Of a stretch of DNA of 64,000 bases, positions 38,701-51,400 are shown one piece after another (position 1 is the stretch's first letter; each line of letters begins with the position of its first letter). A model generated the notes under the pieces. It did no database searches. It had not been told where the DNA came from and was given only the letters and a program-made list of their open reading frames with translations. A program made the position numbers and the translations under genes. The stretch is from Auanema rhodensis (lineage: Eukaryota > Nematoda > Chromadorea > Rhabditida > Rhabditidae): assembly GCA_964057225.1 (NCBI GenBank), contig OZ059900.1, positions 16,755,638-16,819,637 of the forward strand, written 5' to 3'.

Positions 38701-41606
38701 ATTGACATTGCATGAGTTTGAACACATGAAATCGTAAGTCAAAACCTTGTTTACAGCGAAATTTCGAAAAACTGGTTTTCCAGCATAATAAAATATTTCT
38801 CATGGGAAATACTGTGTTTTTGTATTCTTCTAGTGTTCAGCATGTGAAATGCTTCATTTTAGTGTGTAACTCGCTGAAATTCGTTGCATTTGACGACTCA
38901 TATGAAAAAAAATCGATTTAATCAATATTAGCCATAAGGGGCGTGCCCTCAGAATATGCTAATTTCCTTAATTTTCTAACCCCTGTTTTTTTGTCGTGAA
39001 AGTGGAACTAGACGTTGTACGAACAATTTTGAGCTAGGTTTCATTGACATTGCATGAGTTTGAACACATGAAATCGTAAGTCAAAACCTTGTTTACAGCG
39101 AAATTTCCAAAAACTGGTTTTCCAGCATAATAAAATATTTCTCATGGGAAATACTGTGTTTTTGTATTTTTCTAGTGTTCAGCATGTAAAATGCTTCATG
39201 TTAGTATGTAACACGCTGAAATTCGTTGCATTTGACGACTCATATGAACAAAAATCGATTTAATCAATATTAGCCATAAGGGGCGTGCCCTCAGAATATG
39301 CTAATTTCCTTAATTTTCTAACCCTTGTTCTTTTGTCGTGAAAGTGGAACTAGACGTTGTACAAACAATTTTGAGCTAGGTTTCATTGACATTGCATGAG
39401 TTTGAACACATGAAATCGTAAGTCAAAACCTTGTTTACAGCGAAATTTCCAAAAACTGGTTTTCCAGCATGATAAAATATTTCTCATGGGAAATACTGTG
39501 TTTTTGTATTTTTCTAGTGTTCAGCATGTAAAATGCTTCATTTTAGTATGTAACACGCTGAAATTCGTTGCATTTGACGACTCATATGAACAAAAATCGA
39601 TTTAATCAATATTAGCCATAAGGGGCGTGCCCTCAGAATATGCTAATTTCCTTAATTTTCTAACCCCTGTTTTTTTGTCGTGAAAGTGGAACTAGACGTT
39701 GTACGAACAATTTTGAGCTAGGTTTCATTGACATTGCATGAGTTTGAACACATGAAATCGTAAGTCAAAACCTTGTTTACAGCGAAATTTCCACAAACTG
39801 GTTTTCCAGCATAATAAAATATTTCTCATGGGAAATACTGTGTTTTTGTATTCTTCTAGTGTTCAGCATGTAAAATGCTTCATTTTAGTATGTAACACGC
39901 TGAAATTCGTTGCATTTGACGACTCATATGAACAAAAATCGATTTTATCAATATTAGCCATAAGGGGCGTGCCCTCAGAATATGCTAATTTCCTTAATTT
40001 TCTAACCCCTGTTTTTTTGTCGTGAAAGTGGAACTAGACGTTGTACGAACAATTTTGAGCTAGGTTTCATTGACATTGCATGAGTTTGAACACATGAAAT
40101 CGTAAGTCAAAACCTTGTTTACAGCGAAATTTCCAAAAACTGGTTTTCCAGCATAATAAAATATTTCTCATGGGAAATACTGTGTTTTTGTATTTTTCTA
40201 GTGTTCAGCATGTAAAATGCTTCATTTTAGTATGTAACACGCTGAAATTCGTTGCATTTTACGACTCATATGAACAAAAATCGATTTAATCAATATTAGC
40301 CATAAGGGGCGTGCCCTCAGAATATGCTAATTTCCTTAATTTTCTAACCCTTGTTTTTTTGTCGTGAAAGTGGAACTAGACGTTGTACGAACAATTTTGA
40401 GCTAGGTTTCATTGACATTGCATGAGTTTGAACACATGAAATCGTAAGTCAAAACCTTGTTTACAGCGAAATTTCGAAAAACTGGTTTTCCAGCATAATA
40501 AAATATTTCTCATGGGAAATACTGTGTTTTTGTATTCTTCTAGTGTTCAGCATGTGAAATGCTTCATTTTAGTGTGTAACACGCTGAAATTCGTTGCATT
40601 TGACGACTCATATGAACAAAAATCGATTTAATCAATATTAGCCATAAGGGGCGTGCCCTCAGAATATGCTAATTTCCTTAATTTTCTAACCCCTGTTTTT
40701 TTGTCGTGAAAGTGGAACTAGACGTTGTACGAACAATTTTGAGCTAGGTTTCATTGACATTGCATGAGTTTGAACACATGAAATCGTAAGTCAAAACCTT
40801 GTTTACAGCGAAATTTCCAAAAACTGGTTTTCCAGCATAATAAAATATTTCTCATGGGAAATACTGTGTTTTTGTATTTTTCTAGTGTTCAGCATGTAAA
40901 ATGCTTCATTTTAGTATGTAACACGCTGAAATTCGTTGCATTTGACGACTCATATAAACAAAAATCGATTTAATCAATATTAGCCATAAGGGGCGTGCCC
41001 TCAGAATATGCTAATTTCCTTAATTTTCTAACCCTTGTTTTTTTGTCGTGAAAGTGGAACTAGACGTTGTACAAACAATTTTGAGCTAGGTTTCATTGAC
41101 ATTGCATGAGTTTGAACACATGAAATCGTAAGTCAAAACCTTGTTTACAGCGAAATTTCCAAAAACTGGTTTTCCAGCATGATAAAATATTTCTCATGGG
41201 AAATACTGTGTTTTTGTATTTTTCTAGTGTTCAGCATGTAAAATGCTTCATTTTAGTATGTAACACGCTGAAATTCGTTGCATTTGACGACTCATATGAA
41301 CAAAAATCGATTTAATCAATATTAGCCATAAGGGGCGTGCCCTCAGAATATGCTAATTTCCTTAATTTTCTAACCCCTGTTTTTTTGTCGTGAAAGTGGA
41401 ACTAGACGTTGTACGAACAATTTTGAGCTAGGTTTCATTGACATTGCATGAGTTTGAACACATGAAATCGTAAGTCAAAACCTTGTTTACAGCGAAATTT
41501 CCACAAACTGGTTTTCCAGCATAATAAAATATTTCTCATGGGAAATACTGTGTTTTTGTATTCTTCTAGTGTTCAGCATGTAAAATGCTTCATTTTAGTA
41601 TGTAAC

Positions 41607-41948
41607 ACGCTGAAATTCGTTGCATTTGACGACTCATATGAACAAAAATCGATTTAATCAATATTAGCCATAAGGGGCGTACCCCCAGAATATGCTAATT
41701 TCCTTAATTTTCTAACCCCTGTTTTTTTGTCGTGAAAGTGGAACTAGACGTTGTACGAACAATTTTGAGCTAGGTTTCATTGACATTGCATGAGTTTGAA
41801 CACATGAAATCGTAAGTCAAAACCTTGTTTACAGCGAAATTTCCAAAAACTGGTTTTCCAGCATAATAAAATATTTCTCATGGGAAATACTGTGTTTTTG
41901 TATTTTTCTAGTGTTCAGCATGTAAAATGCTTCATTTTAGTATGTAAC
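41607..41948 (+). repeat. Representative K-type monomer
   Basis: Two linked changes, 75A and 79C, turn GCGTGCCCTCAG into GCGTACCCCCAG. Eight copies occur, at 41607, 42975, 46395, 47763, 49131, 50841, 52209 and 53235, and nowhere else. Each is immediately followed by an L-type copy. Confidence 0.9.
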
Positions 41949-42290
41949 ACGCTGAAATTCGTTGCATTTGACGACTCATATGAACAAAAATCGATTTAAT
42001 CAATATTAGCCATAAGGGGCGTGCCCTCAGAATATGCTAATTTCCTTAATTTTCTAACCCTTGTTTTTTTGTTGTGAAAGTGGAACTAGACGTTGTACGA
42101 ACAATTTTGAGCTAGGTTTCATTGACATTGCATGAGTTTGAACACATGAAATCGTAAGTCAAAACCTTGTTTACAGCGAAATTTCGAAAAACTGGTTTTC
42201 CAGCATAATAAAATATTTCTCATGGGAAATACTGTGTTTTTGTATTCTTCTAGTGTTCAGCATGTGAAATGCTTCATTTTAGTGTGTAAC
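41949..42290 (+). repeat. Representative L-type monomer
   Basis: This is a b-type copy (113T, 238G, 299C, 318G, 336G) with 125T (TTGTTGTGAAAG in place of TTGTCGTGAAAG), a CpG to TpG change. Eight copies occur, at 41949, 43317, 46737, 48105, 49473, 51183, 52551 and 53577, each directly after a K copy. Confidence 0.9.
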
Positions 42291-42632
42291 ACGCTGAAAT
42301 TCGTTGCATTTGACGACTCATATGAACAAAAATCGATTTAATCAATATTAGCCATAAGGGGCGTGCCCTCAGAATATGCTAATTTCCTTAATTTTCTAAC
42401 CCCTGTTTTTTTGTCGTGAAAGTGGAACTAGACGTTGTACGAACAATTTTGAGCTAGGTTTCATTGACATTGCATGAGTTTGAACACATGAAATCGTAAG
42501 TCAAAACCTTGTTTACAGCGAAATTTCCAAAAACTGGTTTTCCAGCATAATAAAATATTTCTCATGGGAAATACTGTGTTTTTGTATTCTTCTAGTGTTC
42601 AGCATGTGAAATGCTTCATTTTAGTGTGTAAC
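42291..42632 (+). repeat. Representative j-type monomer
   Basis: The copy has 238C but carries 299C, 318G and 336G, a longer b-type tail than i. Other copies are at 47079, 50157 and 54603. Each is followed by an M-type copy (163C), so j-M is inherited as a dimer. Confidence 0.8.
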
Positions 42633-42974
42633 ACGCTGAAATTCGTTGCATTTGACGACTCATATGAACAAAAATCGATTTAATCAATATTAGCCATAAG
42701 GGGCGTGCCCTCAGAATATGCTAATTTCCTTAATTTTCTAACCCCTGTTTTTTTGTCGTGAAAGTGGAACTAGACGTTGTACGAACAATTTTGACCTAGG
42801 TTTCATTGACATTGCATGAGTTTGAACACATGAAATCGTAAGTCAAAACCTTGTTTACAGCGAAATTTCCAAAAACTGGTTTTCCAGCATAATAAAATAT
42901 TTCTCATGGGAAATACTGTGTTTTTGTATTTTTCTAGTGTTCAGCATGTAAAATGCTTCATTTTAGTATGTAAC
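42633..42974 (+). repeat. Representative M-type monomer
   Basis: The change 163C (TTTTGACCTAGG in place of TTTTGAGCTAGG) creates the palindrome CCTAGG. Eight copies occur, at 42633, 47421, 48447, 49815, 50499, 51525, 52893 and 54945. The 3' parts differ: most are d-like, 48447 and 51525 have 259G, and 49815 has the full b tail. The marked 5' part has therefore been joined to several tails. Confidence 0.9.
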
Positions 42975-43658
42975 ACGCTGAAATTCGTTGCATTTGACGA
43001 CTCATATGAACAAAAATCGATTTAATCAATATTAGCCATAAGGGGCGTACCCCCAGAATATGCTAATTTCCTTAATTTTCTAACCCCTGTTTTTTTGTCG
43101 TGAAAGTGGAACTAGACGTTGTACGAACAATTTTGAGCTAGGTTTCATTGACATTGCATGAGTTTGAACACATGAAATCGTAAGTCAAAACCTTGTTTAC
43201 AGCGAAATTTCCAAAAACTGGTTTTCCAGCATAATAAAATATTTCTCATGGGAAATACTGTGTTTTTGTATTTTTCTAGTGTTCAGCATGTAAAATGCTT
43301 CATTTTAGTATGTAACACGCTGAAATTCGTTGCATTTGACGACTCATATGAACAAAAATCGATTTAATCAATATTAGCCATAAGGGGCGTGCCCTCAGAA
43401 TATGCTAATTTCCTTAATTTTCTAACCCTTGTTTTTTTGTTGTGAAAGTGGAACTAGACGTTGTACGAACAATTTTGAGCTAGGTTTCATTGACATTGCA
43501 TGAGTTTGAACACATGAAATCGTAAGTCAAAACCTTGTTTACAGCGAAATTTCGAAAAACTGGTTTTCCAGCATAATAAAATATTTCTCATGGGAAATAC
43601 TGTGTTTTTGTATTCTTCTAGTGTTCAGCATGTGAAATGCTTCATTTTAGTGTGTAAC

Positions 43659-46600
43659 ACGCTGAAATTCGTTGCATTTGACGACTCATATGAACAAAAA
43701 TCGATTTAATCAATATTAGCCATAAGGGGCGTGCCCTCAGAATATGCTAATTTCCTTAATTTTCTAACCCCTGTTTTTTTGTCGTGAAAGTGGAACTAGA
43801 CGTTGTACGAACAATTTTGAGCTAGGTTTCATTGACATTGCATGAGTTTGAACACATGAAATCGTAAGTCAAAACCTTGTTTACAGCGAAATTTCCAAAA
43901 ACTGGTTTTCCAGCATGATAAAATATTTCTCATGGGAAATACTGTGTTTTTGTATTTTTCTAGTGTTCAGCATGTAAAATGCTTCATTTTAGTATGTAAC
44001 ACGCTGAAATTCGTTGCATTTGACGACTCATATGAACAAAAATCGATTTAATCAATATTAGCCATAAGGGGCGTGCCCTCAGAATATGCTAATTTCCTTA
44101 ATTTTCTAACCCCTGTTTTTTTGTCGTGAAAGTGGAACTAGACGTTGTACGAACAATTTTGAGCTAGGTTTCATTGACATTGCATGAGTTTGAACCCATG
44201 AAATCGTAAGTCAAAACCTTGTTTACAGCGAAATTTCCAAAAACTGGTTTTCCAGCATAATAAAATATTTCTCATGGGAAATACTGTGTTTTTGTATTTT
44301 TCTAGTGTTCAGCATGTAAAATGCTTCATTTTAGTTTGTAACACGCTGAAATTCGTTGCATTTGACGACTCATATGAACAAAAATCGATTTAATCAATAT
44401 TAGCCATAAGGGGCGTGCCCTCAGAATATGCTAATTTCCTTAATTTTCTAACCCCTGTTTTTTTGTCGTGAAAGTGGAACTAGACGTTGTACGAACAATT
44501 TTGAGCTAGGTTTCATTGACATTGCATGAGTTTGAACACATGAAATCGTAAGTCAAAACCTTGTTTACAGCGAAATTTCGAAAAACTGGTTTTCCAGCAT
44601 AATAAAATATTTCTCATGGGAAATACTGTGTTTTTGTATTCTTCTAGTGTTCAGCATGTGAAATGCTTCATTTTAGTGTGTAACTCGCTGAAATTCGTTG
44701 CATTTGACGACTCATATGAAAAAAAATCGATTTAATCAATATTAGCCATAAGGGGCGTGCCCTCAGAATATGCTAATTTCCTTAATTTTCTAACCCCTGT
44801 TTTTTTGTCGTGAAAGTGGAACTAGACGTTGTACGAACAATTTTGAGCTAGGTTTCATTGACATTGCATGAGTTTGAACACATGAAATCGTAAGTCAAAA
44901 CCTTGTTTACAGCGAAATTTCCAAAAACTGGTTTTCCAGCATAATAAAATATTTCTCATGGGAAATACTGTGTTTTTGTATTTTTCTAGTGTTCAGCATG
45001 TAAAATGCTTCATTTTAGTATGTAACACGCTGAAATTCGTTGCATTTTACGACTCATATGAACAAAAATCGATTTAATCAATATTAGCCATAAGGGGCGT
45101 GCCCTCAGAATATGCTAATTTCCTTAATTTTCTAACCCTTGTTTTTTTGTCGTGAAAGTGGAACTAGACGTTGTACGAACAATTTTGAGCTAGGTTTCAT
45201 TGACATTGCATGAGTTTGAACACATGAAATCGTAAGTCAAAACCTTGTTTACAGCGAAATTTCGAAAAACTGGTTTTCCAGCATAATAAAATATTTCTCA
45301 TGGGAAATACTGTGTTTTTGTATTCTTCTAGTGTTCAGCATGTGAAATGCTTCATTTTAGTGTGTAACACGCTGAAATTCGTTGCATTTGACGACTCATA
45401 TGAACAAAAATCGATTTAATCAATATTAGCCATAAGGGGCGTGCCCTCAGAATATGCTAATTTCCTTAATTTTCTAACCCCTGTTTTTTTGTCGTGAAAG
45501 TGGAACTAGACGTTGTACGAACAATTTTGAGCTAGGTTTCATTGACATTGCATGAGTTTGAACACATGAAATCGTAAGTCAAAACCTTGTTTACAGCGAA
45601 ATTTCCAAAAACTGGTTTTCCAGCATAATAAAATATTTCTCATGGGAAATACTGTGTTTTTGTATTTTTCTAGTGTTCAGCATGTAAAATGCTTCATTTT
45701 AGTATGTAACACGCTGAAATTCGTTGCATTTGACGACTCATATAAACAAAAATCGATTTAATCAATATTAGCCATAAGGGGCGTGCCCTCAGAATATGCT
45801 AATTTCCTTAATTTTCTAACCCTTGTTTTTTTGTCGTGAAAGTGGAACTAGACGTTGTACAAACAATTTTGAGCTAGGTTTCATTGACATTGCATGAGTT
45901 TGAACACATGAAATCGTAAGTCAAAACCTTGTTTACAGCGAAATTTCCAAAAACTGGTTTTCCAGCATGATAAAATATTTCTCATGGGAAATACTGTGTT
46001 TTTGTATTTTTCTAGTGTTCAGCATGTAAAATGCTTCATTTTAGTATGTAACACGCTGAAATTCGTTGCATTTGACGACTCATATGAACAAAAATCGATT
46101 TAATCAATATTAGCCATAAGGGGCGTGCCCTCAGAATATGCTAATTTCCTTAATTTTCTAACCCCTGTTTTTTTGTCGTGAAAGTGGAACTAGACGTTGT
46201 ACGAACAATTTTGAGCTAGGTTTCATTGACATTGCATGAGTTTGAACACATGAAATCGTAAGTCAAAACCTTGTTTACAGCGAAATTTCCACAAACTGGT
46301 TTTCCAGCATAATAAAATATTTCTCATGGGAAATACTGTGTTTTTGTATTCTTCTAGTGTTCAGCATGTGAAATGCTTCATTTTAGTATGTAACACGCTG
46401 AAATTCGTTGCATTTGACGACTCATATGAACAAAAATCGATTTAATCAATATTAGCCATAAGGGGCGTACCCCCAGAATATGCTAATTTCCTTAATTTTC
46501 TAACCCCTGTTTTTTTGTCGTGAAAGTGGAACTAGACGTTGTACGAACAATTTTGAGCTAGGTTTCATTGACATTGCATGAGTTTGAACACATGAAATCG

Positions 46601-48446
46601 TAAGTCAAAACCTTGTTTACAGCGAAATTTCCAAAAACTGGTTTTCCAGCATAATAAAATATTTCTCATGGGAAATACTGTGTTTTTGTATTTTTCTAGT
46701 GTTCAGCATGTAAAATGCTTCATTTTAGTATGTAACACGCTGAAATTCGTTGCATTTGACGACTCATATGAACAAAAATCGATTTAATCAATATTAGCCA
46801 TAAGGGGCGTGCCCTCAGAATATGCTAATTTCCTTAATTTTCTAACCCTTGTTTTTTTGTTGTGAAAGTGGAACTAGACGTTGTACGAACAATTTTGAGC
46901 TAGGTTTCATTGACATTGCATGAGTTTGAACACATGAAATCGTAAGTCAAAACCTTGTTTACAGCGAAATTTCGAAAAACTGGTTTTCCAGCATAATAAA
47001 ATATTTCTCATGGGAAATACTGTGTTTTTGTATTCTTCTAGTGTTCAGCATGTGAAATGCTTCATTTTAGTGTGTAACACGCTGAAATTCGTTGCATTTG
47101 ACGACTCATATGAACAAAAATCGATTTAATCAATATTAGCCATAAGGGGCGTGCCCTCAGAATATGCTAATTTCCTTAATTTTCTAACCCCTGTTTTTTT
47201 GTCGTGAAAGTGGAACTAGACGTTGTACGAACAATTTTGAGCTAGGTTTCATTGACATTGCATGAGTTTGAACACATGAAATCGTAAGTCAAAACCTTGT
47301 TTACAGCGAAATTTCCAAAAACTGGTTTTCCAGCATAATAAAATATTTCTCATGGGAAATACTGTGTTTTTGTATTCTTCTAGTGTTCAGCATGTGAAAT
47401 GCTTCATTTTAGTGTGTAACACGCTGAAATTCGTTGCATTTGACGACTCATATGAACAAAAATCGATTTAATCAATATTAGCCATAAGGGGCGTGCCCTC
47501 AGAATATGCTAATTTCCTTAATTTTCTAACCCCTGTTTTTTTGTCGTGAAAGTGGAACTAGACGTTGTACGAACAATTTTGACCTAGGTTTCATTGACAT
47601 TGCATGAGTTTGAACACATGAAATCGTAAGTCAAAACCTTATTTACAGCGAAATTTCCAAAAACTGGTTTTCCAGCATAATAAAATATTTCTCATGGGAA
47701 ATACTGTGTTTTTGTATTTTTCTAGTGTTCAGCATGTAAAATGCTTCATTTTAGTATGTAACACGCTGAAATTCGTTGCATTTGACGACTCATATGAACA
47801 AAAATCGATTTAATCAATATTAGCCATAAGGGGCGTACCCCCAGAATATGCTAATTTCCTTAATTTTCTAACCCCTGTTTTTTTGTCGTGAAAGTGGAAC
47901 TAGACGTTGTACGAACAATTTTGAGCTAGGTTTCATTGACATTGCATGAGTTTGAACACATGAAATCGTAAGTCAAAACCTTGTTTACAGCGAAATTTCC
48001 AAAAACTGGTTTTCCAGCATAATAAAATATTTCTCATGGGAAATACTGTGTTTTTGTATTTTTCTAGTGTTCAGCATGTAAAATGCTTCATTTTAGTATG
48101 TAACACGCTGAAATTCGTTGCATTTGACGACTCATATGAACAAAAATCGATTTAATCAATATTAGCCATAAGGGGCGTGCCCTCAGAATATGCTAATTTC
48201 CTTAATTTTCTAACCCTTGTTTTTTTGTTGTGAAAGTGGAACTAGACGTTGTACGAACAATTTTGAGCTAGGTTTCATTGACATTGCATGAGTTTGAACA
48301 CATGAAATCGTAAGTCAAAACCTTGTTTACAGCGAAATTTCGAAAAACTGGTTTTCCAGCATAATAAAATATTTCTCATGGGAAATACTGTGTTTTTGTA
48401 TTCTTCTAGTGTTCAGCATGTGAAATGCTTCATTTTAGTGTGTAAC
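43659..48446 (+). repeat. Segmental block, copy 2, with 3 monomers deleted (4,788 bp)
   Basis: All private markers of copy 1 recur in order: GAACCCATG (44001), TAACTCGCTG (44343), GAAAAAAAATCG (44685), CATTTTACGAC (45027), CATATAAAC (45711), K-L (46395, 46737), j, M, K, L (48105). The offset to copy 1 is 17 monomers before 45027 and 14 after it, so the equivalents of 39213-40238 (a, c, d; 1,026 bp) are absent here or were gained in copy 1. Confidence 0.9.
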
Positions 48447-51400
48447 ACGCTGAAATTCGTTGCATTTGACGACTCATATGAACAAAAATCGATTTAATCA
48501 ATATTAGCCATAAGGGGCGTGCCCTCAGAATATGCTAATTTCCTTAATTTTCTAACCCCTGTTTTTTTGTCGTGAAAGTGGAACTAGACGTTGTACGAAC
48601 AATTTTGACCTAGGTTTCATTGACATTGCATGAGTTTGAACACATGAAATCGTAAGTCAAAACCTTGTTTACAGCGAAATTTCCAAAAACTGGTTTTCCA
48701 GCATGATAAAATATTTCTCATGGGAAATACTGTGTTTTTGTATTTTTCTAGTGTTCAGCATGTAAAATGCTTCATTTTAGTATGTAACACGCTGAAATTC
48801 GTTGCATTTGACGACTCATATGAACAAAAATCGATTTAATCAATATTAGCCATAAGGGGCGTGCCCTCAGAATATGCTAATTTCCTTAATTTTCTAACCC
48901 CTGTTTTTTTGTCGTGAAAGTGGAACTAGACGTTGTACGAACAATTTTGAGCTAGGTTTCATTGACATTGCATGAGTTTGAACACATGAAATCGTAAGTC
49001 AAAACCTTGTTTACAGCGAAATTTCCACAAACTGGTTTTCCAGCATAATAAAATATTTCTCATGGGAAATACTGTGTTTTTGTATTCTTCTAGTGTTCAG
49101 CATGTAAAATGCTTCATTTTAGTATGTAACACGCTGAAATTCGTTGCATTTGACGACTCATATGAACAAAAATCGATTTAATCAATATTAGCCATAAGGG
49201 GCGTACCCCCAGAATATGCTAATTTCCTTAATTTTCTAACCCCTGTTTTTTTGTCGTGAAAGTGGAACTAGACGTTGTACGAACAATTTTGAGCTAGGTT
49301 TCATTGACATTGCATGAGTTTGAACACATGAAATCGTAAGTCAAAACCTTGTTTACAGCGAAATTTCCAAAAACTGGTTTTCCAGCATAATAAAATATTT
49401 CTCATGGGAAATACTGTGTTTTTGTATTTTTCTAGTGTTCAGCATGTAAAATGCTTCATTTTAGTATGTAACACGCTGAAATTCGTTGCATTTGACGACT
49501 CATATGAACAAAAATCGATTTAATCAATATTAGCCATAAGGGGCGTGCCCTCAGAATATGCTAATTTCCTTAATTTTCTAACCCTTGTTTTTTTGTTGTG
49601 AAAGTGGAACTAGACGTTGTACGAACAATTTTGAGCTAGGTTTCATTGACATTGCATGAGTTTGAACACATGAAATCGTAAGTCAAAACCTTGTTTACAG
49701 CGAAATTTCGAAAAACTGGTTTTCCAGCATAATAAAATATTTCTCATGGGAAATACTGTGTTTTTGTATTCTTCTAGTGTTCAGCATGTGAAATGCTTCA
49801 TTTTAGTGTGTAACACGCTGAAATTCGTTGCATTTGACGACTCATATGAACAAAAATCGATTTAATCAATATTAGCCATAAGGGGCGTGCCCTCAGAATA
49901 TGCTAATTTCCTTAATTTTCTAACCCCTGTTTTTTTGTCGTGAAAGTGGAACTAGACGTTGTACGAACAATTTTGACCTAGGTTTCATTGACATTGCATG
50001 AGTTTGAACACATGAAATCGTAAGTCAAAACCTTGTTTACAGCGAAATTTCGAAAAACTGGTTTTCCAGCATAATAAAATATTTCTCATGGGAAATACTG
50101 TGTTTTTGTATTCTTCTAGTGTTCAGCATGTGAAATGCTTCATTTTAGTGTGTAACACGCTGAAATTCGTTGCATTTGACGACTCATATGAACAAAAATC
50201 GATTTAATCAATATTAGCCATAAGGGGCGTGCCCTCAGAATATGCTAATTTCCTTAATTTTCTAACCCCTGTTTTTTTGTCGTGAAAGTGGAACTAGACG
50301 TTGTACGAACAATTTTGAGCTAGGTTTCATTGACATTGCATGAGTTTGAACACATGAAATCGTAAGTCAAAACCTTGTTTACAGCGAAATTTCCAAAAAC
50401 TGGTTTTCCAGCATAATAAAATATTTCTCATGGGAAATACTGTGTTTTTGTATTCTTCTAGTGTTCAGCATGTGAAATGCTTCATTTTAGTGTGTAACAC
50501 GCTGAAATTCGTTGCATTTGACGACTCATATGAACAAAAATCGATTTAATCAATATTAGCCATAAGGGGCGTGCCCTCAGAATATGCTAATTTCCTTAAT
50601 TTTCTAACCCCTGTTTTTTTGTCGTGAAAGTGGAACTAGACGTTGTACGAACAATTTTGACCTAGGTTTCATTGACATTGCATGAGTTTGAACACATGAA
50701 ATCGTAAGTCAAAACCTTGTTTACAGCGAAATTTCCAAAAACTGGTTTTCCAGCATAATAAAATATTTCTCATGGGAAATACTGTGTTTTTGTATTTTTC
50801 TAGTGTTCAGCATGTAAAATGCTTCATTTTAGTATGTAACACGCTGAAATTCGTTGCATTTGACGACTCATATGAACAAAAATCGATTTAATCAATATTA
50901 GCCATAAGGGGCGTACCCCCAGAATATGCTAATTTCCTTAATTTTCTAACCCCTGTTTTTTTGTCGTGAAAGTGGAACTAGACGTTGTACGAACAATTTT
51001 GAGCTAGGTTTCATTGACATTGCATGAGTTTGAACACATGAAATCGTAAGTCAAAACCTTGTTTACAGCGAAATTTCCAAAAACTGGTTTTCCAGCATAA
51101 TAAAATATTTCTCATGGGAAATACTGTGTTTTTGTATTTTTCTAGTGTTCAGCATGTAAAATGCTTCATTTTAGTATGTAACACGCTGAAATTCGTTGCA
51201 TTTGACGACTCATATGAACAAAAATCGATTTAATCAATATTAGCCATAAGGGGCGTGCCCTCAGAATATGCTAATTTCCTTAATTTTCTAACCCTTGTTT
51301 TTTTGTTGTGAAAGTGGAACTAGACGTTGTACGAACAATTTTGAGCTAGGTTTCATTGACATTGCATGAGTTTGAACACATGAAATCGTAAGTCAAAACC

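Larger units (their letters stand above)
37845..43658 (+). repeat. 17-monomer segmental block, copy 1 (5,814 bp)
   Basis: The marker order is: 259G copy; GAACCCATG copy (38187); b with TAACTCGCTG (38529); d with GAAAAAAAATCG (38871); a, c, d (39213-40238); b with CATTTTACGAC (40239); d; a with CATATAAAC (40923); c; K (41607); L (41949); j; M; K; L (43317). The block is repeated directly downstream. Confidence 0.9.

Noticed and set aside
39828-40025. 65-codon open frame on the plus strand
   Set aside because: It exists only because one monomer has GATTTTATC where the others have GATTTAATC, which removes an in-frame TAA. The same frame is closed in the neighbouring copies, and the product has no recognisable domain.
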